A DNA stretch of 12,564 nt from Tethybacter castelli (GCA_036679665.1 JAZHEJ010000015.1:1-12564), one strand, 5' to 3'; counted from the first letter of the stretch, positions 1-7,197 are shown. A program made the numbers and translations. Notes: a model not told the origin generated them from the sequence alone.

Positions 1-77
1 TCCTAGCACCGGCAACCAGTTGGCGCCGTTTAGTCCCGCCCAGTTCCCTAACAGCAACGTCGCGGCCAGCGCAATCA
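1..77. repeat. 77-base exact copy of an internal part of the transporter gene
   Basis: These bases are identical to 396-472, inside the DMT transporter gene. The match ends abruptly after base 77, and 78-158 does not resemble the transporter. On the minus strand the frame is open from 147 to 1. It joins about 23 unrelated codons, including the residues ERFGNFSRITGAG, in frame to transporter residues. An exact repeat of 77 bases at a sequence edge is what a de Bruijn assembler with k = 77 leaves at a branch point. I therefore infer an assembly edge rather than a true duplication, but cannot exclude a recent partial duplication. Confidence 0.8.
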
Positions 78-158
78 GGCCGGCGCCGGTAATCCGGCTA
101 AAGTTGCCGAAGCGCTCAAATGCGCCCGCGCGTACGCTACGGGTCGGTTAGGTGATTC

Positions 159-1046
159 CTAGGCGCTAGGCGGAGGTTTGGGCGCACGCGCCAGCGCCAG
201 AGCCCAGGCCCCGCACGTGATGATCATCGCAAAGCCCGCGTAGTCTACGGCGCTGAATTTGAACGCGCCGATGCCGGTGTCAAGCAGTACCGAAAACATA
301 ATTCCTGAATAGGATAACGCGGCGGCGACCGCCGAATTGCCAAAGTACAACGCGCGGGTCAGAGCGAGCTGGCCGACGGTGGCGAGCACGACCATTCCTA
401 GCACCGGCAACCAGTTGGCGCCGTTTAGTCCCGCCCAGTTCCCTAACAGCAACGTCGCGGCCAGCGCAATCATGCCGCCGTTTATATTGAAAAAGAACAC
501 CGTGCGCATGCCGCCTTCACCTTTGCTTCCCAACTTGCGGACCATCACGAACGCAAGTCCCGCGCACAGGCCCGACATGATCCCGAGCAGGCTAGGCAGA
601 TAGCTTGCGGTTTGCGGATCAGGTCGCAACAGCAACAACACCCCGGCGAAGCTGCCGATGATCGGCACGAACACCAGCGGCCGGGCCGGCTCTTTCAACA
701 CCAGCATCGCCAGGATGATGAAAAACAGCGGCGAGGTGTAGTTAAGGCCGTAGGCGATCGATGGCGGCAGACTGCGAATTGCGTAGAAGAACAGCATGAA
801 CGCGGTGATCCCCAACCCGGCGCGCCACAGGTGCAACCGGTAGTGCCGCAGGTTCATGCTTTTGCCGGCGAAGCGCAGCATCGCGAACATGATGATCGTG
901 CCGCCCAAGGTGCGATAAAAAACCAATTCAAACACGCCGATGCTGTCCAAAGCGATTTTGACGCACTGGGTCATCAGCGCGAACGACAGCCCGGCGCCGA
1001 TCATCCATAACGACTGGCGGGCGGAAAATTTGATCGGAGTGGACAT
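159..1046 (-). CDS. EamA/DMT-family membrane transporter
   Basis: This 295-residue protein is almost entirely hydrophobic segments separated by short charged loops. It fits ten membrane helices in two repeated EamA halves (roughly residues 12-140 and 150-285), the usual size and plan of the drug/metabolite transporter superfamily. It begins with a short cytoplasmic tail (MSTPIKFSARQS) and ends in a proline-rich tail. The substrate cannot be read from sequence; relatives export amino acids, metabolites or drugs. The start lies only 24 bases downstream of the rnpB 3' end on the same strand, with no clear ribosome binding site and no terminator between, so it may be read through from the rnpB promoter. 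The stretch 396-472 is repeated exactly at the window edge. No truncation is apparent. Confidence 0.88.
   Translation of the reverse strand: MSTPIKFSARQSLWMIGAGLSFALMTQCVKIALDSIGVFELVFYRTLGGTIIMFAMLRFAGKSMNLRHYRLHLWRAGLGITAFMLFFYAIRSLPPSIAYGLNYTSPLFFIILAMLVLKEPARPLVFVPIIGSFAGVLLLLRPDPQTASYLPSLLGIMSGLCAGLAFVMVRKLGSKGEGGMRTVFFFNINGGMIALAATLLLGNWAGLNGANWLPVLGMVVLATVGQLALTRALYFGNSAVAAALSYSGIMFSVLLDTGIGAFKFSAVDYAGFAMIITCGAWALALARAPKPPPSA
396..472. repeat. Internal partner of the 77-base exact repeat
   Basis: This segment of the transporter gene, encoding IALAATLLLGNW and following residues, is identical to bases 1-77. Here it sits inside an intact reading frame, so this is the authentic copy. Confidence 0.8.
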
Positions 1047-1070
1047 AAAGCGTGATTACCAGATTAAGAC

Positions 1071-1414
1071 GAGTTGGCCGATAAGCCGGATTCTGTCGTA
1101 GGACGGCCATTCATCTGGGCCGCCGTCGCCGACGACCTCAAGCGGCCTACCCGGAAATAAAACGCGGGTCGCGCATATTTCCTGCTTGGCCTTGCTCCAG
1201 ACGGGGTTTACCCTGCCTGCGCCGTTGCCGGCGCAGCGGTGCGCTCTTACCGCACCTTTTCAACCTTGCCTGTGCGCCTTGCGGTGCCATCGGCGGTATA
1301 TTTTCTGTGGCACTTTCCGTCACCTCACGGTGCCCAGGAGTTACCTGGCGCCTCACCCTGCGGAGTCCGGACTTTCCTCTTTGGCATAAGCCAAAGCGAC
1401 CGTCTGGCCAACTC
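1071..1414 (-). ncRNA. rnpB: RNase P RNA, bacterial class A
   Basis: This is the catalytic RNA of ribonuclease P, which matures tRNA 5' ends. Read on the minus strand it contains the universal core: GAGGAAAGUCCGGACUCC near the 5' end, then ACAGAAAAUAUACCGCC, GGUAAGAGCGCACCG, GGUAAACCCC, GGAGCAAGGCCAA, GGGUAGGCCGCUUGAGG, and ACGACAGAAUCCGGCUUAUC near the 3' end. The ends were set by the perfect P1 helix GAGUUGGCC/GGCCAACUC (1414-1406 with 1079-1071). The length of about 344 is slightly below the 377 of Escherichia coli. Open frames on either strand across this region are incidental. It is divergent from the trp genes and lies just upstream of the transporter gene on the same strand. Exact transcript ends may differ by a few bases. 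Confidence 0.97.
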
Positions 1415-1452
1415 AACGGGCAATTTTACCTATAACCCTAGAATCCCTCCCC
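1415..1452. promoter_or_regulatory. Short divergent promoter region between rnpB and trpF
   Basis: Only 38 bases separate the rnpB 5' end from the trpF ATG. The segment holds an AT-rich box that can serve either strand. On the plus strand it reads TATAAC (1431-1436). On the minus strand it reads TAAAAT (1428-1423), whose expected start about seven bases on agrees with the rnpB 5' end. No good -35 element is visible for either. There is no Shine-Dalgarno sequence before trpF and no room for a trp leader peptide or attenuator, so any trpF transcript would have a very short leader. This is a weak, position-based call. Confidence 0.35.
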
Positions 1453-1958
1453 ATGACCAAGATAAAAATTTGCGGAGTCACATGTGCCGACGATGCGCAA
1501 GTTGCGGCTGATGCCGGCGCCGATGCGGTGGGTATGGTCTGCCATGCCGAGGCGCCGCGTTGCCCCAAGCTTGGCTCCAGTTCCACGGCGCCGAGACACC
1601 CGAGTACTGCGCTAGCTTCGCCAGGCCTTACTTTAAATCTTGTGTGGTGCATTCAGCAACCGATATCGACGACGCGATGCGTGATCATCGCGATGCGCGC
1701 GCTATCGTGGCCGACGCAGGCGCGGGCAGCGGCGCGGTGTTTGCGTGGGATCTCGTACCGGAACCAAATAAGCGCGCTTTGCCGCTGGTGCTGGCCGGGG
1801 GCTTGGATGCGACCAATGTCGCGGCGGCGATTGACGCTGCGGCGCCGGAATATGTCGACGTCTCCAGCGGAGTGTGTCGCAACGAAGATCCGTTGCGCAA
1901 AGATCCGGCCAAAATCAAAGCGTTTATCAACGAAGTGAGGCGCGCTGATGTCAGCTGA
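1453..1958 (+). pseudogene. trpF: Phosphoribosylanthranilate isomerase, internally deleted and frameshifted
   Basis: TrpF isomerises phosphoribosylanthranilate in tryptophan synthesis. The N-terminal part is clear from 1453 (MTKIKICGVT, with the catalytic-type Cys of KICG, then AGADAVGMV and EAPR). The C-terminal part is clear from about 1563 in another frame (WLQFHGAETPEYC, IVADAGAGSG with the conserved Asp, FAWDLVP, LVLAGGL, VDVSSGV) and stops at 1958. Between APR (near 1560) and LQFHG (near 1575), relatives have about 43 residues but only 14 bases are present. That implies a loss of about 115 bases (estimated from family length), which changes frame. The lost part covers strands and helices of the barrel, so the product cannot fold normally. 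The first frame runs on in nonsense to 1938. The gene overlaps trpB by 11 bases. It is either a true pseudogene or a mis-joined assembly. Confidence 0.85.
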
Positions 1959-3024
1959 CAACCAACCTGACGCCGCCGGTTTTTTCGGCGCCCATGGCGG
2001 GGTGTTCGTGGCCGAGCCGCTTTACGCCGCGGTGGCCGAACTTGACAAAGCCTATCAAAGCTTGCGCGACGACCCGAATTTTGCCAAGGAGATTGATGCG
2101 ACGTTGGCAACTTATGTCGGGCGGCCGTCGCCGATTTATCATGCCAAGCGCTTGTCAAAGGAGTACGGCTGCGAAGTCTATCTCAAGCGCGAAGACCTCA
2201 ACCATACCGGGGCGCACAAGATCAACAACGCGGTGGGCCAGATCATGCTGGCGCGCCGGATGGGCAAGACCCGGATCATCGCGGAAACCGGCGCCGGCCA
2301 GCACGGTGTCGCAACCGCCACGGTATGCGCCCGGGAGGGTATGCCGTGCACGGTATACATGGGGGCTGAAGATATCAAACGTCAAGCTCAGAATGTGCAA
2401 CGGATGCGATTGCTAGGCGCGCAAATCGCCCCGGTAAAAGTCGGCACCGGCACGTTGAAAGACGCGCTAAACGAGGCGATGCGCGATTGGGTTGCCAATG
2501 TCGCCGACACTTATTACCTGATCGGCTCGGTGGCGGGCCCCCATCCTTATCCGCTGATGGTGCGCGACTTCAACGCGGTGGTCGGCCGCGAATGCGTTGA
2601 GCAAATGCCGGCGGCCGTCGGTGCTCAGCCTGATGCGGTAATCGCCTGTGTGGGAGGCGGTTCCAACGCGCTCGGCATTTTGCATGGTATGCGCAGCTAT
2701 CTTATGCAAGATGCCGACGGCCAAATATCCGGCACCAGTTCAATTGCCGCCGGACTGGACTATCCGGCGGTAGGCCCTGAGCACGCCTGGTTGCATGATA
2801 CCGGCCGGGTGCGTTATGCCGCCGCGACCGACGATCAGGTTTTGGCGGCGTTCACCGCCTGCAGCAGGCTAGAGGGTATCTTGCCGGCGCTGGAAAGCGC
2901 GCACGCGTTAGCCTATGTGCGCGAAGTGGCAAACGAGTTGGGCAAGGACGCTATCGTACTGGTTAATCTGTCCGGTCGCGGCGACAAGGATCTTGCCACC
3001 GTGCTTGAGCGGTCAGATGACTAG
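1948..3024 (+). CDS. trpB: Tryptophan synthase beta subunit, with internal deletion
   Basis: TrpB joins indole and serine to make tryptophan, using PLP in an alpha2-beta2 complex. Visible landmarks are NHTGAHKIN with the PLP lysine (K91), AETGAGQHG with the catalytic Glu (E113), the phosphate loop GGGSN (236-240), PALESAHAL with E316, and NLSGRGDKD near the end. The protein is 358 residues; relatives are about 395-405. The shortfall lies at one point: SNALGI (to residue 244) runs directly into LHGMRSYLMQD, where relatives carry about 38 more residues including the GVEAAG.GxETG block. The loss, about 114 bases near 2677-2680, is in frame. It removes part of the C-terminal catalytic domain, so activity is doubtful. 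GAGG at 1937-1940 is a well-placed ribosome binding site. The end overlaps trpA. Confidence 0.93.
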   Translation: MSADNQPDAAGFFGAHGGVFVAEPLYAAVAELDKAYQSLRDDPNFAKEIDATLATYVGRPSPIYHAKRLSKEYGCEVYLKREDLNHTGAHKINNAVGQIMLARRMGKTRIIAETGAGQHGVATATVCAREGMPCTVYMGAEDIKRQAQNVQRMRLLGAQIAPVKVGTGTLKDALNEAMRDWVANVADTYYLIGSVAGPHPYPLMVRDFNAVVGRECVEQMPAAVGAQPDAVIACVGGGSNALGILHGMRSYLMQDADGQISGTSSIAAGLDYPAVGPEHAWLHDTGRVRYAAATDDQVLAAFTACSRLEGILPALESAHALAYVREVANELGKDAIVLVNLSGRGDKDLATVLERSDD

Positions 3025-3802
3025 TCGGATCGCGGCGACTTTTACCGCGGCCGGGCGGCCGCTGTTGATTCCGTATCTGACAGCCGGCTGGCCCGACCTT
3101 GCCGCAACCGGGCCGCTCCTTCGCGCTTTGGAAGCCGGCGGAGCGGATGTGATTGAAATCGGCGTGCCGTTTTCTGATCCGAGCGCCGACGGCCCGGTGA
3201 TCCAACAGGCCAACCAACAGGCGCTGGCCGCCGGCGCCAATTTAAAAAGTGTGCTGGACGCGGTTGCCGACTATCGCCATCGCGGCGGGAAGTTGCCGAT
3301 CGTGCTGATGGGTTACGCCAATCCTTTTTATCGCTACGGCTTCACGCAGCTTGCGGCTAGTTGCCAAACCGTCGGGGTGGACGCGATTTTAGCGGTTGAT
3401 TTGCCGCCGTGCGACGACGACGGGCTGGGCGTACCCCTTGGCGGTGCCGGAGTTGATCGCGTGGTTTTGATTGCGACCACCACGCCTGATGAGCGGGCCA
3501 AACAAATTGCAAAGAGAGGATCGGGATATATCTATTATGTCGCGCTCCAAGGCGTGACCGGTTCTGCGACGCTTGATCCGGATCAAACCGCGGCAAACGC
3601 CAAGCGATTACGCAACTTGAGCGATTTGCCAGTCGCCGTCGGGTTCGGGATCCGCAGCGCGCAAGATTGCCGTCGGCTAGGCGCGCATTTTGATGCGGTG
3701 ATAGTCGGTTCAAGGTTGCTTGAAGAAATTCGCGATGCCAAAGATAATGCGGCATCCGCGGCAACCGCGTTGCTTGCCGACATGCGCGAGGCGTTGACAT
3801 GA
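3017..3802 (+). CDS. trpA: Tryptophan synthase alpha subunit
   Basis: TrpA cleaves indole-3-glycerol phosphate to indole, which passes to TrpB. The 261-residue protein has normal length and the expected motifs in order: TAGWPD, EIGVPFSDPSADGP with the two catalytic acids (E47 and D58), VLMGYANPF, AVDLPP, TTTPDER, IYYVALQGVTG, and VAVGFGI with VIVGSRL for phosphate binding. The ATG at 3017 overlaps the trpB stop by 8 bases and gives the family's usual N-terminus; a start further upstream in the same frame would lie deep inside trpB. The accD ATG overlaps its stop as ATGA. Unlike its neighbours trpF, trpB and accD, it shows no missing core block. Confidence 0.95.
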   Translation: MTSRIAATFTAAGRPLLIPYLTAGWPDLAATGPLLRALEAGGADVIEIGVPFSDPSADGPVIQQANQQALAAGANLKSVLDAVADYRHRGGKLPIVLMGYANPFYRYGFTQLAASCQTVGVDAILAVDLPPCDDDGLGVPLGGAGVDRVVLIATTTPDERAKQIAKRGSGYIYYVALQGVTGSATLDPDQTAANAKRLRNLSDLPVAVGFGIRSAQDCRRLGAHFDAVIVGSRLLEEIRDAKDNAASAATALLADMREALT

Positions 3803-4596
3803 ACTGGTTCGACGCGATTATCCCGAATATCAAACGGCGCACCAAAAAAACCAAAAGTGTGCCGGAAGGCTTGTGGACCCAGTGTCGCAAGTGCGCGACG
3901 CCGATTTATGAAGCGGAACTGATTAAAAGTCTTGGCGTGTGTGCCAATTGCGGCCATCACCATCATCTTGAGCCCCCGGCGCGAGCGCAGTCTATCTTCG
4001 ACGACAACGCGACCGGCGACGAGATCGGCGCGCGGATTCGCACCCGCGACTTTTTAGGGTTTGTCGATGAAGTGTCCTACAAGGATCGGCTGAAAAAAAG
4101 CGGTCGGGGCGATACGATCCGCGAAGGCTTGCGGGTATTTGCCGGTCGGTTGGACAAGCGGCCGCTGGTGATAGCTTGTTTCGACTGGTCGTTTATGGGC
4201 GGCTCGATGGGTTCGGTGGTCGGCGAGCGGTTTTCCCGCGGGGTCGATCACTGTTGCGAGCTCGGCCTGCCGCTGGTGGTGTTTACCGCCTCCGGCGGGG
4301 CGCGGATGCAAGAAGGCTTGGTATCGCTGATGCAGATGGCCAAGACCACCGCGGCGCAGGCCAAACTGGCCGAATACGGATTGCCGTTTATCAGTGTGCT
4401 GTGTAACCCGACTTCCGGCGAGCGGGTAATTCAGTCCACGGTGCGCGAGGAATTGCCGCCGGGTTTTCAGCGCAGTGATTTTTTACTCGCCCACGGCGGA
4501 GTCGATATGGTGGTGGACCGTCGCGTCTTGCGCGCGACGCTGGCGCGGATCATCGGGATAATGATGGATAGCAAAGCGCGGATTGAAACGCAATGA
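3799..4596 (+). CDS. accD: Acetyl-CoA carboxylase carboxyltransferase beta subunit, with internal deletion
   Basis: AccD is the beta subunit of the carboxyltransferase that makes malonyl-CoA, the first step of fatty-acid synthesis. The N-terminal zinc ribbon is intact (C29, C32, C48, C51), as are SFMGGSMGSVVGERF, ASGGARMQEG, SLMQMAKT and the C-terminal EELPPGFQRSDFLL. At residues 204-211 the text reads NPTSG-ERVIQ. Relatives have about 26 residues here (GVSASxAMLGD, then IAEPKALIGFAGP). About 75 bases are therefore missing near 4419, in frame. The lost block is among the most conserved in the family and lines the acyl-CoA site, so this copy should be inactive as read. Since the enzyme is normally essential, an assembly error is a strong alternative. 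GAGG at 3788-3791 is a good ribosome binding site. Confidence 0.92.
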   Translation: MNWFDAIIPNIKRRTKKTKSVPEGLWTQCRKCATPIYEAELIKSLGVCANCGHHHHLEPPARAQSIFDDNATGDEIGARIRTRDFLGFVDEVSYKDRLKKSGRGDTIREGLRVFAGRLDKRPLVIACFDWSFMGGSMGSVVGERFSRGVDHCCELGLPLVVFTASGGARMQEGLVSLMQMAKTTAAQAKLAEYGLPFISVLCNPTSGERVIQSTVREELPPGFQRSDFLLAHGGVDMVVDRRVLRATLARIIGIMMDSKARIETQ

Positions 4597-5840
4597 CCGA
4601 TTTGCTTTTCGACTGGTTGGAACGCTTGGAACAACGCCAACCCAAGAAAATCAACCTTGGCTTAGAGCGCATCGCCAGAGTCATCAAGCAGCTGAATCTT
4701 GCCCCGCAAGTGCCGGTGATCACGGTGGCCGGCACCAACGGCAAAGGTTCGTGTTGTGCCTATCTCGAGGCGATCTTGGATGCGGCGGGCTATCGGACCG
4801 GCTGTTTTTACTCGCCTCATCTGATCGATTTCAACGAACGCATCCAGGTTGAGCGCCGGTCGGTGGCGGCGGCCGATATTGTCGCGGCGTTTGAGCTGAT
4901 CGAGCAAGGCGACAACCGACGCGCGCATGGCGATTTGCCTCTGACTTATTTTGAGTTCGCGGTGGCCGCGGCGTTGGCGATTTTTCGGCGCGCAGGCTGT
5001 GAGGTGATTATTTTGGAAGTCGGTTTGGGCGGTCGGTTGGACGCGGTCAACGCGGTTGATGCGGATGTCGCGGTAATTACCAGTGTCAGTATCGATCACG
5101 TCGAACAATTAGGCGCTGATCGCGAAAGTATCGGTTTGGAAAAAGCCGGTATCATGCGTCCTTCTTCGCCGGTGATATGCGGAGATCGCGATCCGCCGGC
5201 CAGCGTGTTGGCCCGGGCCGAGCAAATCGGCGCGCCAAGTTTGGTGCGCGGGAGGGACTTTTTTGTCGATATCGTACCGGGGGCCGGCACCTGGTGTTAC
5301 CGCGGCAAACAAATTCGCGACGCGCTGCCTCGGCCTGCGATGCACGGTGCGCATCAGTATGCCAACGCGTCTTGCGCGCTCGCGGCCCTAGAGGAGTTGG
5401 CGGACCGCTTGCCGGTCAATCAAGCCCAAGTACGCGGCGGATTACTTGGCGCGCGATTGACCGGTCGCTTCGATGTGGTACTCGGCGATGTGCCGGCGAT
5501 GTTGGATATGGGCTATTTTGCTTATACCGAGGCGGTGTTCGCGGTTCGGACGCGCAAAGATATCGCGGGCATTATCGCGCAGATGGCCTCCCGCGTCGAC
5601 AGCTGGCGGATCGCGCCTTGCGCTGATGATACAGGCAGCGTGGATACGATCGAAAAGATATTAGCAAAAACCGGAAGCAAGTTTGTCAGCTATCCTAGCG
5701 TGGCGGCCGCATTATCCGCGGCGACGGCGGCGACGCAAGGCAAGCGCCAAGCGCGGATTGTGGTATTCGGTTCGTTCGCCACCGTGGAAGAATACCTGCA
5801 AACCGACCATCAAACGCGCAAGGAAGCATTGTCGGCATGA
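4593..5840 (+). CDS. folC: Dihydrofolate synthase / folylpolyglutamate synthase, with probable internal deletion
   Basis: FolC adds glutamate to dihydropteroate and to tetrahydrofolates. It is a Mur-ligase-type ATPase. Visible motifs are the P-loop VAGTNGKGS (45-53), YSPHL, LTYFEF, EVGLGGRLDA, SIDHVEQLG with EKAGIMR, GAHQYANA, LTGRFDVV and the C-terminal VVFGSFATV. The 415 residues are slightly short. In the C-terminal domain, MLDMG (303-307) is followed by YFAYTEAVF, where relatives have LDVAHNPHAA and about 18 more residues before AVFGM..KDI. The HNP motif of the ligand site is therefore absent, consistent with an in-frame loss of about 50 bases near 5513. This is less certain than the trpB and accD cases because the region is more variable. 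The start overlaps the accD stop as ATGA. Confidence 0.92.
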   Translation: MTDLLFDWLERLEQRQPKKINLGLERIARVIKQLNLAPQVPVITVAGTNGKGSCCAYLEAILDAAGYRTGCFYSPHLIDFNERIQVERRSVAAADIVAAFELIEQGDNRRAHGDLPLTYFEFAVAAALAIFRRAGCEVIILEVGLGGRLDAVNAVDADVAVITSVSIDHVEQLGADRESIGLEKAGIMRPSSPVICGDRDPPASVLARAEQIGAPSLVRGRDFFVDIVPGAGTWCYRGKQIRDALPRPAMHGAHQYANASCALAALEELADRLPVNQAQVRGGLLGARLTGRFDVVLGDVPAMLDMGYFAYTEAVFAVRTRKDIAGIIAQMASRVDSWRIAPCADDTGSVDTIEKILAKTGSKFVSYPSVAAALSAATAATQGKRQARIVVFGSFATVEEYLQTDHQTRKEALSA

Positions 5841-5927
5841 TGTCTCAATGCTAAAATCGAATTAAGCGACCTGCTGATTTTTTTATAAAAAACCGGCTTT
5901 GTTATTGCTGGCACCTTTGCTAAAAAA

Positions 5928-6476
5928 ATGGCCGTAGACAATAATTCTTCATCTAGCACCAATCAACCTTTGCAGGCTTATCCGTTTGGCTTAAGTCCGA
6001 GCCGAGTAAGAGGCGCGTTGGCGTTGTTGCTTGTTATCTTGATGTTTTATATATTTATTTTCGAAAGCGACCCGCCGCCGTTGTTCAGTGAGGTTGAGGT
6101 CATAATTCCCGAGCAACCCCAAATAGATTTTGACGAACGCACTATCNNNNNNNNNNAGTCGGCTGAACCTGCCGCCGAACCGGCTGAGCCTGCCCCTGAA
6201 CCCGCCGTGGTCGCCGTCGTTCCGCCGCCGCCGGGTTTTTTCGTGCAGGTTGCGGCTTTCAAGTCGCGTGACACCGCCGATGCTTTGCTTGCGCGTCTCA
6301 AAGAGGAGTTGAAGGTTCCAGGTTATATTCAGGCGATCGCGCGCGGCGACAGCGAATTGTATCGGGTGCGGTTAGGATCGTTCGGCGATGACGAAGCTCA
6401 AGCGCGCGAGGTCATCAGCAGACTGCGCCAGTATGATGTCGCGCTTAGCGAAAATGCCTTTGTGGATGAAATCTGA
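5928..6476 (+). CDS. SPOR-domain (DedD-like) inner-membrane protein, interrupted by a sequence gap
   Basis: SPOR domains bind glycan strands lacking stem peptides at the division septum. The 182-residue product has a cytoplasmic N-terminus, one membrane segment (about 28-46), a Pro/Glu/Ala-rich linker, and a SPOR domain from about 103 to 178 (FFVQVAAFKSRDTADALLARL, then YRVRLGSFGDDEAQA). This order and its place between folC and cvpA match DedD. Ten Ns at 6147-6156 fall in the linker. The frame is open across them only if the gap really is 10 bases (or that length modulo 3). The upstream gap of 87 bases after folC is AT-rich and has no Shine-Dalgarno match before the ATG. The stop shares one base with the cvpA ATG (TGATG). 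Confidence 0.85.
   Translation: MAVDNNSSSSTNQPLQAYPFGLSPSRVRGALALLLVILMFYIFIFESDPPPLFSEVEVIIPEQPQIDFDERTIXXXXSAEPAAEPAEPAPEPAVVAVVPPPPGFFVQVAAFKSRDTADALLARLKEELKVPGYIQAIARGDSELYRVRLGSFGDDEAQAREVISRLRQYDVALSENAFVDEI
6147..6156. other. Unsequenced scaffold gap (10 N)
   Basis: Ten Ns interrupt the proline/glutamate linker of the SPOR protein. The right flank codes for a short near-repeat of Ala-Glu-Pro units, the kind of repeat that breaks short-read assembly. The true gap length is unknown. Confidence 0.98.
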
Positions 6477-7126
6477 TGGAAATCGGTGAGTTGTTTGTAT
6501 CGGTTGGCGATCTGCTCGTCAGCATCACCTTGCTTTTGTATTTCATCAGCGGTTTCGCTAGCGGGATGATCAAATCGCTGTTTGGCTTGGTCAGAGTATT
6601 AATGTTGGCGACAACTTTGACTTTGCTTGCCGACTTGGCCGTCGCGGAGTTTATGCAAGGAGACGAACAACCGACAACCACCATGTATGTGATTGCGGTC
6701 TTGGGCGTCAGTATTTTTACCTGGGTTGTGTTGTGGCTGCTAGGGTTGTCGTTCAAACAGCTCATCGATAAGATGAGCGTCAATTTGGCGAATAATTTTA
6801 TCGGCGCTGTGCTGGGGTTTACCCGCGGCTACGCGTTACTTATGATATTGTTGGGCCTGACTAGTTTGATGCCGTCAGCGCTGGTTACTCCGTTGTGGGA
6901 AAAGTCGTTGCTGTTACCCAAACTAGGCAAGTCCAGTCAATCTTTTTGGCAGTTGTTTCCGGCCAGTGAAGAAGGCTTCGGGCGGATTTTTGTCGATCTT
7001 GAATACGATGAAAATTATCGGCCGCATTTTGCCGGGAGTTTAGATGATACCGCCATATCGTCGTTTAACGAAATTCAGCGCTTGAATAAAGAAAGAGCTG
7101 TGATATTGTCGGGTCTTAATCTGTAG
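6476..7126 (+). CDS. cvpA: CvpA-family membrane protein
   Basis: This 216-residue protein has four predicted membrane segments (about 12-28, 36-58, 71-91 and 107-131). It has the CvpA hallmark of a Gly-rich turn after the first helix (SGFASGMIKSLFGL) and NNFIGAVLGFTRGYALL before the last helix. A hydrophilic tail of about 70 residues follows. In Escherichia coli CvpA is needed for colicin V production and its general role is unresolved. Its position after the dedD-like gene is the classic one. The next gene should be purF but is not; a 71-base spacer and metZ follow. The start codon overlaps the previous stop, implying translational coupling. Confidence 0.82.
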   Translation: MEIGELFVSVGDLLVSITLLLYFISGFASGMIKSLFGLVRVLMLATTLTLLADLAVAEFMQGDEQPTTTMYVIAVLGVSIFTWVVLWLLGLSFKQLIDKMSVNLANNFIGAVLGFTRGYALLMILLGLTSLMPSALVTPLWEKSLLLPKLGKSSQSFWQLFPASEEGFGRIFVDLEYDENYRPHFAGSLDDTAISSFNEIQRLNKERAVILSGLNL

Positions 7127-7197
7127 CGCAACTGACTTTTTGGTTGTTCGTCATGCTGGCCGGCGAGCATTGATAAAGGAAAATTAACTAAGATATT
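7127..7197 (+). other. Spacer at the place where purF is expected
   Basis: In most beta- and gammaproteobacteria with this operon, purF lies between cvpA and metZ. Here only 71 bases remain and none resembles purF. A strong Shine-Dalgarno match (AAGGA, 7176-7180) lies 17 bases before the metZ ATG, too far for normal use. It may be the former site of another gene's start, or a join point. Confidence 0.5.

Noticed and set aside
1147..1511. Several open frames over the rnpB region on both strands
   Set aside because: They cover the conserved RNase P RNA core and have no protein-like features.
1453..1938. Continuous 161-residue frame starting at the trpF ATG
   Set aside because: Only the first 36 or so residues are TrpF-like. 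The rest is an out-of-frame reading of the trpF C-terminal half, so I annotate one broken gene instead.
5885..5901. 17-base near-match (16 of 17) to 11030-11046, both upstream of gene starts
   Set aside because: A run of A makes such a match plausible by chance in 12.5 kb, and the flanks do not align.
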